A stretch of DNA of 64,000 nucleotides, taken from Pseudomonas sp. IAC-BECa141. Its GTDB lineage: Bacteria; Pseudomonadota; Gammaproteobacteria; Pseudomonadales; Pseudomonadaceae. The stretch covers positions 4,278,001 through 4,342,000 of the forward strand of contig NZ_CP065410.1 of assembly GCF_020544405.1 (NCBI RefSeq). Reading direction: 5' to 3'. Below, piece by piece: positions 38,090 to 45,898 of the stretch (within the stretch, counting starts at the first letter, position 1; every line of letters begins with the position of its first letter). The notes under the pieces are model-generated. The model saw nothing but the letters and a program-made list of their open reading frames with translations. It had not been told where the DNA came from and did no database searches. Made by a program: the position numbers and the translations under genes.

Positions 38090-38311
38090 ATGACTCAACG
38101 GACCCTCGCCACTTTCATGCTCGCACTGGGCCTCGCCACCCTCGCCGGTTGCGCTTCGCCAACAGTGATCACCTTGAATGACGGTCGCGAAATCCAGGCT
38201 GTCGACGCCCCTAAGTATGATGAAGATTCGGGCTTCTACGAGTTCGAGCAACTGGACGGCAAGCACACTCGCATCAACAAGGACCAGGTCCGCACTGTCA
38301 AAGAGCTGTAA
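38090..38311 (+). CDS. YgdI/YgdR-type small lipoprotein (DUF903)
   Basis: A 73-residue lipoprotein. The signal peptide ends in a lipobox LAGCASP (Cys near residue 20), leaving a mature beta-rich SH3-like domain of about 53 residues that contains TLNDGREIQAVDAPKYDEDSG and YEFEQLDGKHTRINK. This matches the YgdI/YgdR family. The role is unknown. There is no Asp after the Cys, so outer-membrane sorting is likely. A ribosome site ACGGAG precedes the ATG and a clear terminator follows. Confidence 0.9.
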   Translation: MTQRTLATFMLALGLATLAGCASPTVITLNDGREIQAVDAPKYDEDSGFYEFEQLDGKHTRINKDQVRTVKEL

Positions 38312-38336
38312 GCTTTCAGTTCGACAGCGGATACAG

Positions 38337-38362
38337 AAAAGCCCGCAACATGCGGGCTTTTT
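38337..38362. terminator. Terminator after the small lipoprotein gene
   Basis: AAAAGCCCGCA pairs with TGCGGGCTTTT around ACA, followed by T residues. The symmetric A/T flanks also serve the convergent pseudouridine synthase. Confidence 0.9.
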
Positions 38363-38394
38363 CGTGTCTGACAGATAAGGGTCGATACCCGGGA

Positions 38395-39288
38395 TCACCA
38401 GTCCAGTGTGATCCGGCTTTCAAACTCGCGCACCTGCCCTGTGACCGGATCGATGAACCGCAACCCCTGTGCCAGCAGCTTGAGCGGATTGGCATAATCA
38501 TCCTCAACGTCTTTGAGCACTTCGGGGTAAAACGGATCATTGCAGATGCTCGCCCCCAGCGACGTCATGTGTACCCGCAGCTGATGCTTCTTGCCGGTCA
38601 CCGGATACAGTCCGTACCGCCATAGTTCGCCGTTCTTTTCACGAACCTCCACCGCCGTTTCGGTGTTACTCACACCTGGTCCTTCCTGCATGCGGAAAAA
38701 CGGTTCACCGTCAATCATGCGGCTCTTGTGCACCAACGGAAATTCCAGCCCGGGCAGCGCGGCAGCAATGGCTTCATAGCGTTTTTCGATTTGCCGCGTC
38801 GGGAACAGCGACTGATACGCCGACCGTGTCTGTGGATTGGCAGAGAAAATCACCAGCCCGGCCGTGTGCCGGTCAATCCGGTGCAGCGGTACCAGATGAG
38901 GATTGTCCAGGCGCCGGATCAATCGGCGAAGCAGGGTCTGTTCGACGTACTCGCCCGCCGGGGTCACCGGGAGGAAATGCGGCTTGTCGGCCACCACCAG
39001 ATGCTCGTCCGCGTACAGAATCGTCTCGACCACCGGGATCGGCTTTTCATCCGGCACTTCACGAAAATAGTGAATGCGCAGCCCTTCCTTGTAGGGCAAA
39101 TCCAGCGGGATCGGCTGACCCTGACCATCGAGCACCCGGCCCCGGGCGATTCGATCCAGCCATTGATCGCGCCCTATGGCACTGAAATGCTCACACAGAC
39201 AGTCGAGCACTGTCCGCCAACTACCGGGGGGCAGATACAGCGTGCAGGCCTGATTCTGTGCGGCGGAAAACGTGGGTGTGCTGGACAT
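38395..39288 (-). CDS. RluA-family RNA pseudouridine synthase
   Basis: A 297-residue pseudouridine synthase. The catalytic motif is PLHRIDRHTAGLVIF (Asp139). It also has LYADEHLVVADKPHFLPVTP and a C-terminal TGKKHQLRVHM. It lacks a recognisable S4 domain. The HRIDRHTAG form belongs to a RluA subgroup distinct from RluC and RluD, probably acting on rRNA or tRNA; the target uridine cannot be read. The start at 39288 (MSSTPTF) is chosen over a TTG seven codons upstream; neither has a strong ribosome site. Confidence 0.85.
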   Translation of the reverse strand: MSSTPTFSAAQNQACTLYLPPGSWRTVLDCLCEHFSAIGRDQWLDRIARGRVLDGQGQPIPLDLPYKEGLRIHYFREVPDEKPIPVVETILYADEHLVVADKPHFLPVTPAGEYVEQTLLRRLIRRLDNPHLVPLHRIDRHTAGLVIFSANPQTRSAYQSLFPTRQIEKRYEAIAAALPGLEFPLVHKSRMIDGEPFFRMQEGPGVSNTETAVEVREKNGELWRYGLYPVTGKKHQLRVHMTSLGASICNDPFYPEVLKDVEDDYANPLKLLAQGLRFIDPVTGQVREFESRITLDW

Positions 39289-39357
39289 ACGGAAAACTCG
39301 AACTCTCAAAGCAGAGCGGCATTATCCAACACCGGACGCAGCAGACCTAGCGCGGAA

Positions 39358-39693
39358 TCAGGCGGGGATCGATTTGAGCGCCGCCGCCTCGGTAAATTCC
39401 TTGAGCCAGCGCAACACATCCACGGCATCCCAACGACCCGGATCGTACAAGGCGTACAACAAACCCTGATACCCAACCACATCCAGCTGCTTGTGATAGC
39501 CGGCACGCTGGAACAATGCCTCGATCTCGGCAAAGCACGTATTGAAATGAAGCTTGTTGAAGGGAGTCTTGCCTTCCGTGACCAGACCGTCCAGGCGCAA
39601 TTCGTGGACGGCCTCGCGCACCACGTCAACCGACATCCCGTTCACGCTGCTTTTCAACTGTTCGACATTGACCACGGTTGCTCCCTCTGACAT
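39358..39693 (-). CDS. Unknown protein under a LexA-type SOS box
   Basis: A 111-residue soluble protein of unrecognised family. It is mixed alpha/beta with FNKLHFNTCFAEIEALFQRAGY, then LDVVGYQGLLYALYDPGRWDAVDVL. The N-terminal third (VEQLKSSVNGMSVDVVREAVHELRLDGLV) has a helix-turn-helix-like rhythm. A perfect LexA palindrome lies about 50 bases before the ATG at 39693, so it should be induced by DNA damage. It is monocistronic, with its neighbours in separate units. No nuclease, polymerase or inhibitor motif is visible. Confidence 0.75.
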   Translation of the reverse strand: MSEGATVVNVEQLKSSVNGMSVDVVREAVHELRLDGLVTEGKTPFNKLHFNTCFAEIEALFQRAGYHKQLDVVGYQGLLYALYDPGRWDAVDVLRWLKEFTEAAALKSIPA

Positions 39694-39742
39694 CCGGTTT
39701 GGCCTGAGCAATGCCTGAAAACGGCATGGCAGGCCAATCCAA

Positions 39743-39764
39743 TTACTGTATGCGCATACAGTAA
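39743..39764 (-). promoter_or_regulatory. LexA (SOS) box
   Basis: A perfect 22-bp palindrome whose left half is TTACTGTATGC and right half GCATACAGTAA. It contains the LexA core CTGT-N8-ACAG. It lies 50 bases before the minus-strand unknown gene and no plus-strand gene starts nearby. Confidence 0.9.
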
Positions 39765-39840
39765 CCGAATAACCCGAAAGGTGCCAAGCCGTGATTGAGC
39801 GAAGGTGACGAATGCCATTAACGCAGAAGAGGAAAAAACC

Positions 39841-40077
39841 TTAACGCAGGAATGCCACCACCTGATCGGCGCTGAACGGCCACCCCAGTTCCGCGCCGGT
39901 ATCAACCCTGCGCAGGACAGGGATGCGCAGGCTGTAAGCCTCGAACCACGATTCGTTGTCAGCAATGTCCACCAGTTCCACCAGCAGACCATGCTCGACA
40001 AAAGGCATCAGTTCGGCCTCTGCGACTTCACACAAATGGCACCCCAGGGTGCCGAACAACTGGCATTCAGGAAGCAT
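39841..40077 (-). CDS. Glutaredoxin/thioredoxin-fold protein with CxxC (DUF836)
   Basis: A 78-residue protein with the redox motif LFGTLGCHLCEVAEAEL (C-H-L-C near residues 13-16), the cis-proline RIPVLRR, and TGAELGWPFSADQVVAFL at the C-terminus. This is the small glutaredoxin-like DUF836 family. It probably exchanges thiols in the cytoplasm; the partner is unknown. No strong ribosome site is seen. It has its own short unit upstream of the antiporter gene on the other strand. Confidence 0.87.
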   Translation of the reverse strand: MLPECQLFGTLGCHLCEVAEAELMPFVEHGLLVELVDIADNESWFEAYSLRIPVLRRVDTGAELGWPFSADQVVAFLR

Positions 40078-40268
40078 GTGCGTTCAACCCCAAAAATCGA
40101 GTGATCATTCTAGGCCCGCTCACAAGGCCCGTCGACCCACCCATCCGGTGCGAAAACCGGCCTTGGCAAAACCCTGACGTAAATCAGCCCACAAAATCGC
40201 CGCTTGCGCGATGCTCCGGTGTTTTTTACCTCTACGCTTGAAGAGCCTGATCTGTCCCGGAGTGTCTT

Positions 40269-41981
40269 GTGTTTGCCAATCTGCTGATCATTCTGGCGTC
40301 GTCGCTGGTGATGATTGCCCTGTTCCGTCGCCTGCGCCTGCCACCTGTGCTGGGCTATCTGTGCGTAGGGTTGATGGTCGGGCCGAAGGCGTTCGACTGG
40401 ATCAATGAAAGCGAACATTTGCCGGATCTTGCCGAACTGGGTGTGGTGTTTCTGTTGTTTTCCCTGGGGCTGGAATTCTCCCTGTCGAAAATGATTGCCC
40501 TGCGCAAGGTGGTCTTCCGACTGGGCAGCCAGCAGGTGGTGATCACCACGGTGCTGCTGGGAAGCGTGCTGATGCTGCTGGGCATGCCTGCCACACCGGC
40601 CTTGCTGCTGGGCGCCGGCCTGTCGTTGTCATCCACGGCGATTGTGACCAAGGAGCTGGGCAGTCTCGGCGAAATTTTCAGCAGCCATGGCCAGAACGCG
40701 GTGGGCGTGCTGTTGTTCCAGGACGTGGTGGCAGTGTTGCTGCTGACGCTGGTGCCGGTGTTCGCCGGCAGCAGTGATCAGGCCTGGTACTGGGCGCTGC
40801 CCCTGACCTTGTTGAAGACCGTATTGCTGTTCTTCGGTTTGTTGCTGACCAGTCGCTGGCTGCTGCCACGCCTGTTCCAGGAAGTCGCGGCGTCCCGCTC
40901 GGCGGAACTGTTCGTGTTGCTGGCACTGGTCATTGTGCTGCTGACGGCCTGGCTGACCCACTTGCTGGGCCTGTCTCCGGCCCTCGGCGCGTTCCTCGCG
41001 GGCATGCTGCTGGGCGAAAGCCATTACCGGCATCAGATCGAGGCCGATATCCGGCCGTTTCGCGACATTCTGCTGGGGCTGTTTTTCGTCAGTATCGGCA
41101 TGCTGATCGACCTGCAACTGTTCGCCAGTCACAGCCTGCAGATTATCGGCATGACCCTGGGATTAATGGTGATCAAAGGGCTGGTGGTGACGCTGCTGGT
41201 GAAATGGCGCGGCAGCGACAGTGAAACGGCCTGGCGCAGCGGTCTTGCTCTCGCCCAGGGCGGAGAATTCTGCTTCGCCCTGATGGCGCAGATGCAGCAG
41301 AACCGGCTGCTCCCCGTCGAGCTCGGCGCCCTGCTGCTCGCCGCCACCTTCTGCTCGATGCTGCTGACGCCTTTGCTGTTACGCGCCGCACCGCGCATCG
41401 CCGCCGCCCTGCACCGCAAACCCAATCAGGAAGCGCAGATCGAGGAAATCAGCGCCCTCAATGCCGGGTTCGACGGGCATGTGGTGATCTGCGGTTACGG
41501 CCGTGTCGGTCAGTCGATCGGACGCTTCATGCGCAATGCCGGGCAAACCTACGTCGCACTGGATAACGATCCGGTGCGAATACAGGAAGCCGCCACCGTC
41601 GAACGCGACGTCCACTACGGCGATTCAACCCGCGGCGATCTGTTGACCGCCGTCGGCTTGCTGCGCGCCAGGTTGCTGGTCATTGCCGTAGATCAAGCCG
41701 ACGTGGCCTTGCGGGTTCTCAAGGAGGCCCGGCGTCTCAACCCGACAGTACCGATTCTGGTGCGCACCCGGGATGACAGCCAGTCGGCCGAGCTGAAAGC
41801 AGCCGGCGCCAGTGAAGTGGTGCCGGAGCTGCTGGAGTCAAGCCTGATGCTCGGTTCCCATGCGCTGATCCTGCTGGGGTTTCCTGCGCATCGGGTGCAG
41901 GAGAAAGTCGATCAAGTGCGCATCGATCGCTATCGCCTGCTTCACGGTTTTTACCCCGGAGCCGACGATGAGGAAACCTAG
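40269..41981 (+). CDS. CPA2-family monovalent cation:proton antiporter (KefB/KefC-like)
   Basis: A 570-residue membrane protein. About 12 hydrophobic segments (residues 1-385) include LGVVFLLFSLGLEFSLSKM and AFLAGMLLGESHYRHQIE, typical of CPA2 Na+(K+)/H+ exchangers. A cytoplasmic TrkA-N (RCK) domain follows from ~405, with HVVICGYGRVGQSIGRFM and the acidic LDNDPVRIQEA for NAD(H) binding. It probably exchanges K+ or Na+ for protons under redox or pH control. The start is GTG at 40269 with GGAG nine bases upstream. The stop overlaps that of the convergent amt gene by four bases. No KefF/KefG ancillary gene is adjacent. Confidence 0.88.
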   Translation: MFANLLIILASSLVMIALFRRLRLPPVLGYLCVGLMVGPKAFDWINESEHLPDLAELGVVFLLFSLGLEFSLSKMIALRKVVFRLGSQQVVITTVLLGSVLMLLGMPATPALLLGAGLSLSSTAIVTKELGSLGEIFSSHGQNAVGVLLFQDVVAVLLLTLVPVFAGSSDQAWYWALPLTLLKTVLLFFGLLLTSRWLLPRLFQEVAASRSAELFVLLALVIVLLTAWLTHLLGLSPALGAFLAGMLLGESHYRHQIEADIRPFRDILLGLFFVSIGMLIDLQLFASHSLQIIGMTLGLMVIKGLVVTLLVKWRGSDSETAWRSGLALAQGGEFCFALMAQMQQNRLLPVELGALLLAATFCSMLLTPLLLRAAPRIAAALHRKPNQEAQIEEISALNAGFDGHVVICGYGRVGQSIGRFMRNAGQTYVALDNDPVRIQEAATVERDVHYGDSTRGDLLTAVGLLRARLLVIAVDQADVALRVLKEARRLNPTVPILVRTRDDSQSAELKAAGASEVVPELLESSLMLGSHALILLGFPAHRVQEKVDQVRIDRYRLLHGFYPGADDEET

Positions 41982-43186
41982 TCCTGGCTCACCGCGCCGA
42001 TCTTGTGCAGCGACAGGTCGGCGCCGTAGTACTCCTGTTCCTGGCTCAGGCGCAAACCATGCAGTGCCTTGATCGAACCGTAGACGACAAACCCGCCGAT
42101 CAGCGCCACCGCCACACCAAGGGCGGTGCCGATCAACTGGCTGATGAGGCTTACGCCGCCGAGTCCGCCCAGCGCGGTCGAGCCGAAGATCCCGCAGGCA
42201 ATGCCGCCCCACACGCCACACAGACCATGCAACGGCCAGACACCCAGCACGTCATCGATCCGCCATTTGACTTGCGCCGCCGTGAAACACCAGACAAAAA
42301 GGGCACCGGCAATCGCGCCGGTCACCAGCGCGCCGACCGGGTGCATCAGGTCGGAACCGGCGCACACTGCCACCAGCCCGGCCAACGGACCGTTGTGCAG
42401 AAAGCCCGGGTCGTTGCGCCCGACGATCAACGCCGCCACCGTGCCGCCGACCATCGCCATCAGCGAGTTGACCGCCACCAGTCCGCTGACTCCCTGCAGG
42501 GTTTGCGCGCTCATTACGTTGAAGCCAAACCAGCCGACGATCAGAATCCACGAACCCAATGCCAGAAACGGAATGCTCGAAGGCGCGAACGCCACCAGCT
42601 TGCCGTCACGATAGCGCCCGTTGCGCGGCCCGAGCAGCAACACCGCCGCCAGCGCCAGCCAACCGCCCATGGCATGCACCACCACAGAACCTGCAAAGTC
42701 ATGGAAGGCTGCACCGAACTGCGCAGTCAGCCAGGCTTGCAGGCCGTAGTTGCCGTTCCAGATCATGCCTTCGAAAAACGGGTAGATGAACGCTACGATC
42801 AGCGCCGTGGCGCACAGTTGTGGCACAAACCGCGCCCGTTCGGCGATGCCGCCGGAGATAATCGCCGGGATCGCCGCTGCAAAGGTCAGCAGGAAGAAAA
42901 ACTTCACCAGTCCATAACCATGATCGGCACTGAGCACCGCCGCCGGTTGCAGGAAGGTCACCCCGTACGAAAGCCAATAGCCTATAAAGAAATAGGCGAG
43001 CGTCGACACCGCGAAGTCGCTGAGAATCTTCGACAGGGCGTTGACCTGGTTTTTCTGGCGAACCGTTCCGACCTCCAGAAACGCGAATCCGGCGTGCATG
43101 GCCAGCACCATGACCGCACCGATCAGAATGAACAACGTGTTGGAACTGTGAACCAGTGTGTCCACAGCGCTTTGCAGATTTTCCAT
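41978..43186 (-). CDS. Amt/Rh-family ammonium transporter
   Basis: A 402-residue channel with 11 or so transmembrane segments. Visible marks are FLEVGTVRQKNQVNALSKI, DFAGSVVVHAMGGW (first pore His), and GVWPLHGLCGVWGGIACGI (second pore His), so the twin-His pore is intact. It conducts ammonia/ammonium across the inner membrane. Unlike the common glnK-amtB operon, no GlnK gene is adjacent. The ATG at 43186 begins MENLQSAVDTLVHSS; the bases before it (CTGCCTCCTC) are pyrimidine-rich and offer no Shine-Dalgarno site, so initiation may be weak or leaderless. The reading frame extends upstream for 71 codons without family resemblance. Confidence 0.9.
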   Translation of the reverse strand: MENLQSAVDTLVHSSNTLFILIGAVMVLAMHAGFAFLEVGTVRQKNQVNALSKILSDFAVSTLAYFFIGYWLSYGVTFLQPAAVLSADHGYGLVKFFFLLTFAAAIPAIISGGIAERARFVPQLCATALIVAFIYPFFEGMIWNGNYGLQAWLTAQFGAAFHDFAGSVVVHAMGGWLALAAVLLLGPRNGRYRDGKLVAFAPSSIPFLALGSWILIVGWFGFNVMSAQTLQGVSGLVAVNSLMAMVGGTVAALIVGRNDPGFLHNGPLAGLVAVCAGSDLMHPVGALVTGAIAGALFVWCFTAAQVKWRIDDVLGVWPLHGLCGVWGGIACGIFGSTALGGLGGVSLISQLIGTALGVAVALIGGFVVYGSIKALHGLRLSQEQEYYGADLSLHKIGAVSQD

Positions 43187-43504
43187 GAGGAGGCAGACCC
43201 GAAGCTGAAAAAGGCACCAAAGCGGTTCATGCGCACATTTCATGCACCAAGTTGCGCCTGCGCAGTCACTGATCCGGTAGTTCGGTGAACCACTTTGGCG
43301 CACTAGGTCGATGGGCTGACATGAACCCTCATCGTCCGGGCCATGCTTTGCCCGGGTTCGCGCCCGGCAACAGCGCACTGCTACCGATCGACGCACCACG
43401 ACACAGCAAAAGTTGTACCAGCCATTTGCACTGAACCTTCACACTTGGCTCATACTCGAACGCTTCAGAACGCTGCTTCAAAACGCCACTTACGGAGATC
43501 CCCC
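43187..43504. other. Intergenic region between amt and the YqjD-like gene
   Basis: No gene is supported in these 318 bases. A CATACT (43451-43456) with a TTGCAC 19 bases upstream is a weak promoter candidate for the YqjD-like gene. A short GC hairpin lies near 43335-43360. I looked for a sigma-54 promoter before amt and found no acceptable GG-N10-GC. Confidence 0.4.
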
Positions 43505-43819
43505 ATGGCCAGCATCAAGGCAAAGACTGCTCAAGAAATCCTGATGAACGACTTCCAGACGCTGGTCAGCGACACTGAACGGTTGCTGGAACACACCGCC
43601 ACGCTGGCCGGTGATCAGGCTGACGAGTTGCGCGAGCAAATCCACGAGAGCCTGCTGCGCGCACGGGAAACCCTGAAGTTGACCGAGGAGACTCTGCGCG
43701 AGCGCGGTCAGGCTGCGGTCAACGCCACCGAGGAATATGTGTCCGCCAACCCTTGGCAATCGGTGGGCATCGCCGCCGGCGTAGGGTTTCTGATCGGCCT
43801 GCTGGCCACGCGGCGCTGA
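43505..43819 (+). CDS. ElaB/YqjD-family (DUF883) membrane-anchored protein
   Basis: A 104-residue protein. A long charged amphipathic helix (residues ~10-75, with repeated Glu/Arg/Leu heptads, e.g. ELREQIHESLLRARETLKL) is followed by NPWQSVGIAAGVGFLIGLL, a C-terminal membrane helix ending in Arg-Arg. This is the ElaB/YqjD/YgaM family, C-tail-anchored proteins; some bind stationary-phase ribosomes in E. coli. ACGGAG precedes the ATG. It is the first of three adjacent genes, as in the E. coli yqjDEK locus. Confidence 0.9.
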   Translation: MASIKAKTAQEILMNDFQTLVSDTERLLEHTATLAGDQADELREQIHESLLRARETLKLTEETLRERGQAAVNATEEYVSANPWQSVGIAAGVGFLIGLLATRR

Positions 43820-43821
43820 TC

Positions 43822-44208
43822 ATGTCGATCGGTGAATCCGGCCCGAACACGGGCACCGCCTCCTCCACACGACGTCTGGGCGCCGCCGTTCTCGGTCTGC
43901 TGCACAGCCACGTCGAATTGTTCGGTATCGAATTGCAGGAGCAGAAGTCACGTACCGTCAGCCTGTTGCTGTTCGCCGGCCTCGCGCTGGTGTTTGCGCT
44001 GCTGTTGCTGGTTGGCCTGTCGACGCTTGTCCTGATTGTGTTCTGGGACACCTATCGCCTGGCTGCAATCATTGGTCTGTGTGTGTTCTATACCCTGGCA
44101 GCAATCTTTTGCGCGCTGCGTCTCAAGGCCGCGATCTTCGATGAATCCTCGCCCTTCCACGGCACGCTGGAAGAATTGGCCAACGACCGGGAGCGCCTGT
44201 TGCCATGA
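43822..44208 (+). CDS. YqjE-type phage-holin-family membrane protein
   Basis: A 128-residue protein of the YqjE/holin superfamily III type (DUF1469). It has a short soluble N-terminus, then two membrane helices (LLLFAGLALVFALLLLVGL and AAIIGLCVFYTLAAIFCAL) and a charged C-terminus. The ATG follows the YqjD stop by two bases and its last codons overlap the next gene (ATGA), so the trio is one operon. Despite the family name there is no phage context here. Confidence 0.87.
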   Translation: MSIGESGPNTGTASSTRRLGAAVLGLLHSHVELFGIELQEQKSRTVSLLLFAGLALVFALLLLVGLSTLVLIVFWDTYRLAAIIGLCVFYTLAAIFCALRLKAAIFDESSPFHGTLEELANDRERLLP

Positions 44209-44543
44209 GCCTGCCTGAACTTCCGCACAACAGCTCACGCCGGGAAATGCGCAAGGCACTGATCCGTTTGCGCATGGAAATGCATCGTCAGGAAATCCGC
44301 CACGAAACCGGCCAGGTCCTGCAACCACTGCAACGCATGCGTGGCATGACGCAAAACCTGCAGGGCGGTTTCGGCATCAAGCACGCGCCGTTATGGGGCG
44401 TGGCGGCCGTGACGCTGCTGGGCTTCATCACGGGAAAAGGAGCCAAAAGCGGTGGTGTCGGCGGCTTGACCCGACTGATCCGCCTGGGCACCAGCCTCGC
44501 TCCACTGATCAAGCTGGTCATGCAGAGTTCGAGCAAACGCTGA
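44205..44543 (+). CDS. YqjK-like small protein, third gene of the yqjDE operon
   Basis: A 112-residue basic protein. The N-terminal half is a positively charged helix (RREMRKALIRLRMEMHRQEIRHE). The middle has a hydrophobic segment LWGVAAVTLLGFITG that may associate with the membrane, followed by a Gly/Lys-rich stretch. Its place and ATGA overlap with the YqjE-like gene suggest a YqjK counterpart; sequence resemblance is limited. Function is unknown. A perfect inverted repeat follows 34 bases after the stop. Confidence 0.75.
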   Translation: MSLPELPHNSSRREMRKALIRLRMEMHRQEIRHETGQVLQPLQRMRGMTQNLQGGFGIKHAPLWGVAAVTLLGFITGKGAKSGGVGGLTRLIRLGTSLAPLIKLVMQSSSKR

Positions 44544-44576
44544 CCCTTCGCATCTGGCTGCATTCTTGCAACACCA

Positions 44577-44613
44577 GCGGGATTGAATCTCTTATCCGGA
44601 GATTCAATCCCGC
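44577..44613. terminator. Perfect 15-bp inverted repeat after the yqjDEK-like operon
   Basis: GCGGGATTGAATCTC pairs fully with GAGATTCAATCCCGC around a 7-base loop. There is no T tract, but the hairpin is strong and sits between the operon and the EAL gene. It may act as a terminator or a 3'-end stabiliser. Confidence 0.65.
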
Positions 44614-44666
44614 TCGCCTATCCGGCCGGCAGAATTCGACCAGAACAAGAACGACAAGGAGGCCCC

Positions 44667-45830
44667 GTGATCGACGGGCAACCGCTCGCCTGCTTTCAAC
44701 CTTTCATCGATACCGCCACCGGACGCATTGCAGGTGTCGAGGCACTGGGTCGTCTGCGCCAGGCCGATGGCCAACTGGTATCGGTCGGACCGCTGTTCGC
44801 CGACCCGCGCACCCCGGCCGTCGCGCTGCGCCGACTGGACCGGCAGATCCGGGATAACGCGTTGAGCCGACTGCACGAAGCGCCGCCGGACTGGTTTCTC
44901 AGCCTGAACATGTCACCGCGCTGGATCAGTCGCTTGCGTGCCGACCAGGCCTTGCCGAGCCTGAAACAGCTTGCACGGCACGGTATCGATCCACAGCGGA
45001 TTGTTTTCGAGATTACTGAACTTGGCGGCAACAGCCAGCGCCTGAGCGAAGTCGTGGCCCGCTATCGCGATGCCGGTGCCCGGATTGCCATCGACGATTT
45101 CGGCGCCGGCTATTCGCAGCTTGATCGCGTGCTGGCGCTGCAACCGGACATTCTCAAACTCGACATGCGCCTGTTCCAGGCCGCCGCACTTGGCGGCCCG
45201 AGCAGTGACGTGGTCAAGGCCCTCGCGCAAATGGCCGAAAAAACCGGCTGCTGGATCATTGCCGAAGGCGTGGAAACCACGGCGCAGCTGAATTTCGCGC
45301 TGGAGTGCGGATCGCGCTACGTGCAAGGTTTTCTGTTCGCCCGGGCGCATGAGGCACTTTTCGGCACGGATGACTTCGTTGAGCGCTTTGCCGAGCTGCG
45401 CCAGTCCTACGTGCGCCAGAAGCTGGCCGAACGCAGCAGATGGATGTTCATGCGCCAGCAGCTCGGCGAACTCATGACCATCCTGCAAACCTGGGCCCAG
45501 GCCCGCGCCCCGCTCAGCGCCCTGCCACAGCTCGACGCCTTCCCGTGGCTGCTGCGCTTTTACCAATGCGACCGTCACGGCACCCAGCTGACGCCAAACC
45601 TGGAATGGCGACAAAGCGGCTGGGTCGCCGACAATCGCTACCTGGGCCACAACTGGTCGTGGCGCCCGTACTTCTATCACCTGCTGGCCGAAGGCTGGGA
45701 AGAACGGCGCCTGACGCTTTCCAACACCTATCGCGACGCCACCAGCAACCAGTATTGCCTGACCGCCGGACAGTTTTTCGATAACGGCGAGCGCCTGCTG
45801 CTGATCGACATCGATGCGGCAGGATTGTAG
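44667..45830 (+). CDS. EAL-domain protein with YkuI_C-like C-terminal domain
   Basis: A 387-residue cytoplasmic protein. The EAL domain (residues 1-245) has all the main catalytic marks: VEAL (Glu25), [26 protein letters not shown] (Asp143-Asp144), LKLDMRLF and EGVETTAQ. It should therefore hydrolyse cyclic di-GMP, though the usual LLR is GRLR. Residues ~260-387 form a second domain ([21 protein letters not shown], then [21 protein letters not shown]) resembling the PAS/Cache-like YkuI_C domain, probably a sensor. There is no membrane segment. The GTG at 44667 has a strong AAGGAGG just upstream. The dGTPase gene follows at 68 bases. Confidence 0.87.
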   Translation: MIDGQPLACFQPFIDTATGRIAGVEALGRLRQADGQLVSVGPLFADPRTPAVALRRLDRQIRDNALSRLHEAPPDWFLSLNMSPRWISRLRADQALPSLKQLARHGIDPQRIVFEITELGGNSQRLSEVVARYRDAGARIAIDDFGAGYSQLDRVLALQPDILKLDMRLFQAAALGGPSSDVVKALAQMAEKTGCWIIAEGVETTAQLNFALECGSRYVQGFLFARAHEALFGTDDFVERFAELRQSYVRQKLAERSRWMFMRQQLGELMTILQTWAQARAPLSALPQLDAFPWLLRFYQCDRHGTQLTPNLEWRQSGWVADNRYLGHNWSWRPYFYHLLAEGWEERRLTLSNTYRDATSNQYCLTAGQFFDNGERLLLIDIDAAGL

Positions 45831-45898
45831 TTGCGCTTGCAGAGGCCAGCCTGAACCGGGAAGCTAGGGAATCAGTCACCAGACGGAGAGAATCAGCC

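Noticed and set aside
43187..43320. Sigma-54 promoter before the amt gene
   Set aside because: Two partial GG-N10 candidates lack the GC at -12, so there is no acceptable match.
43822..44208. Prophage remnant suggested by the holin-family name
   Set aside because: The YqjE-type protein belongs to the chromosomal yqjDEK-like trio, and no other phage gene, integrase or attachment repeat is nearby.
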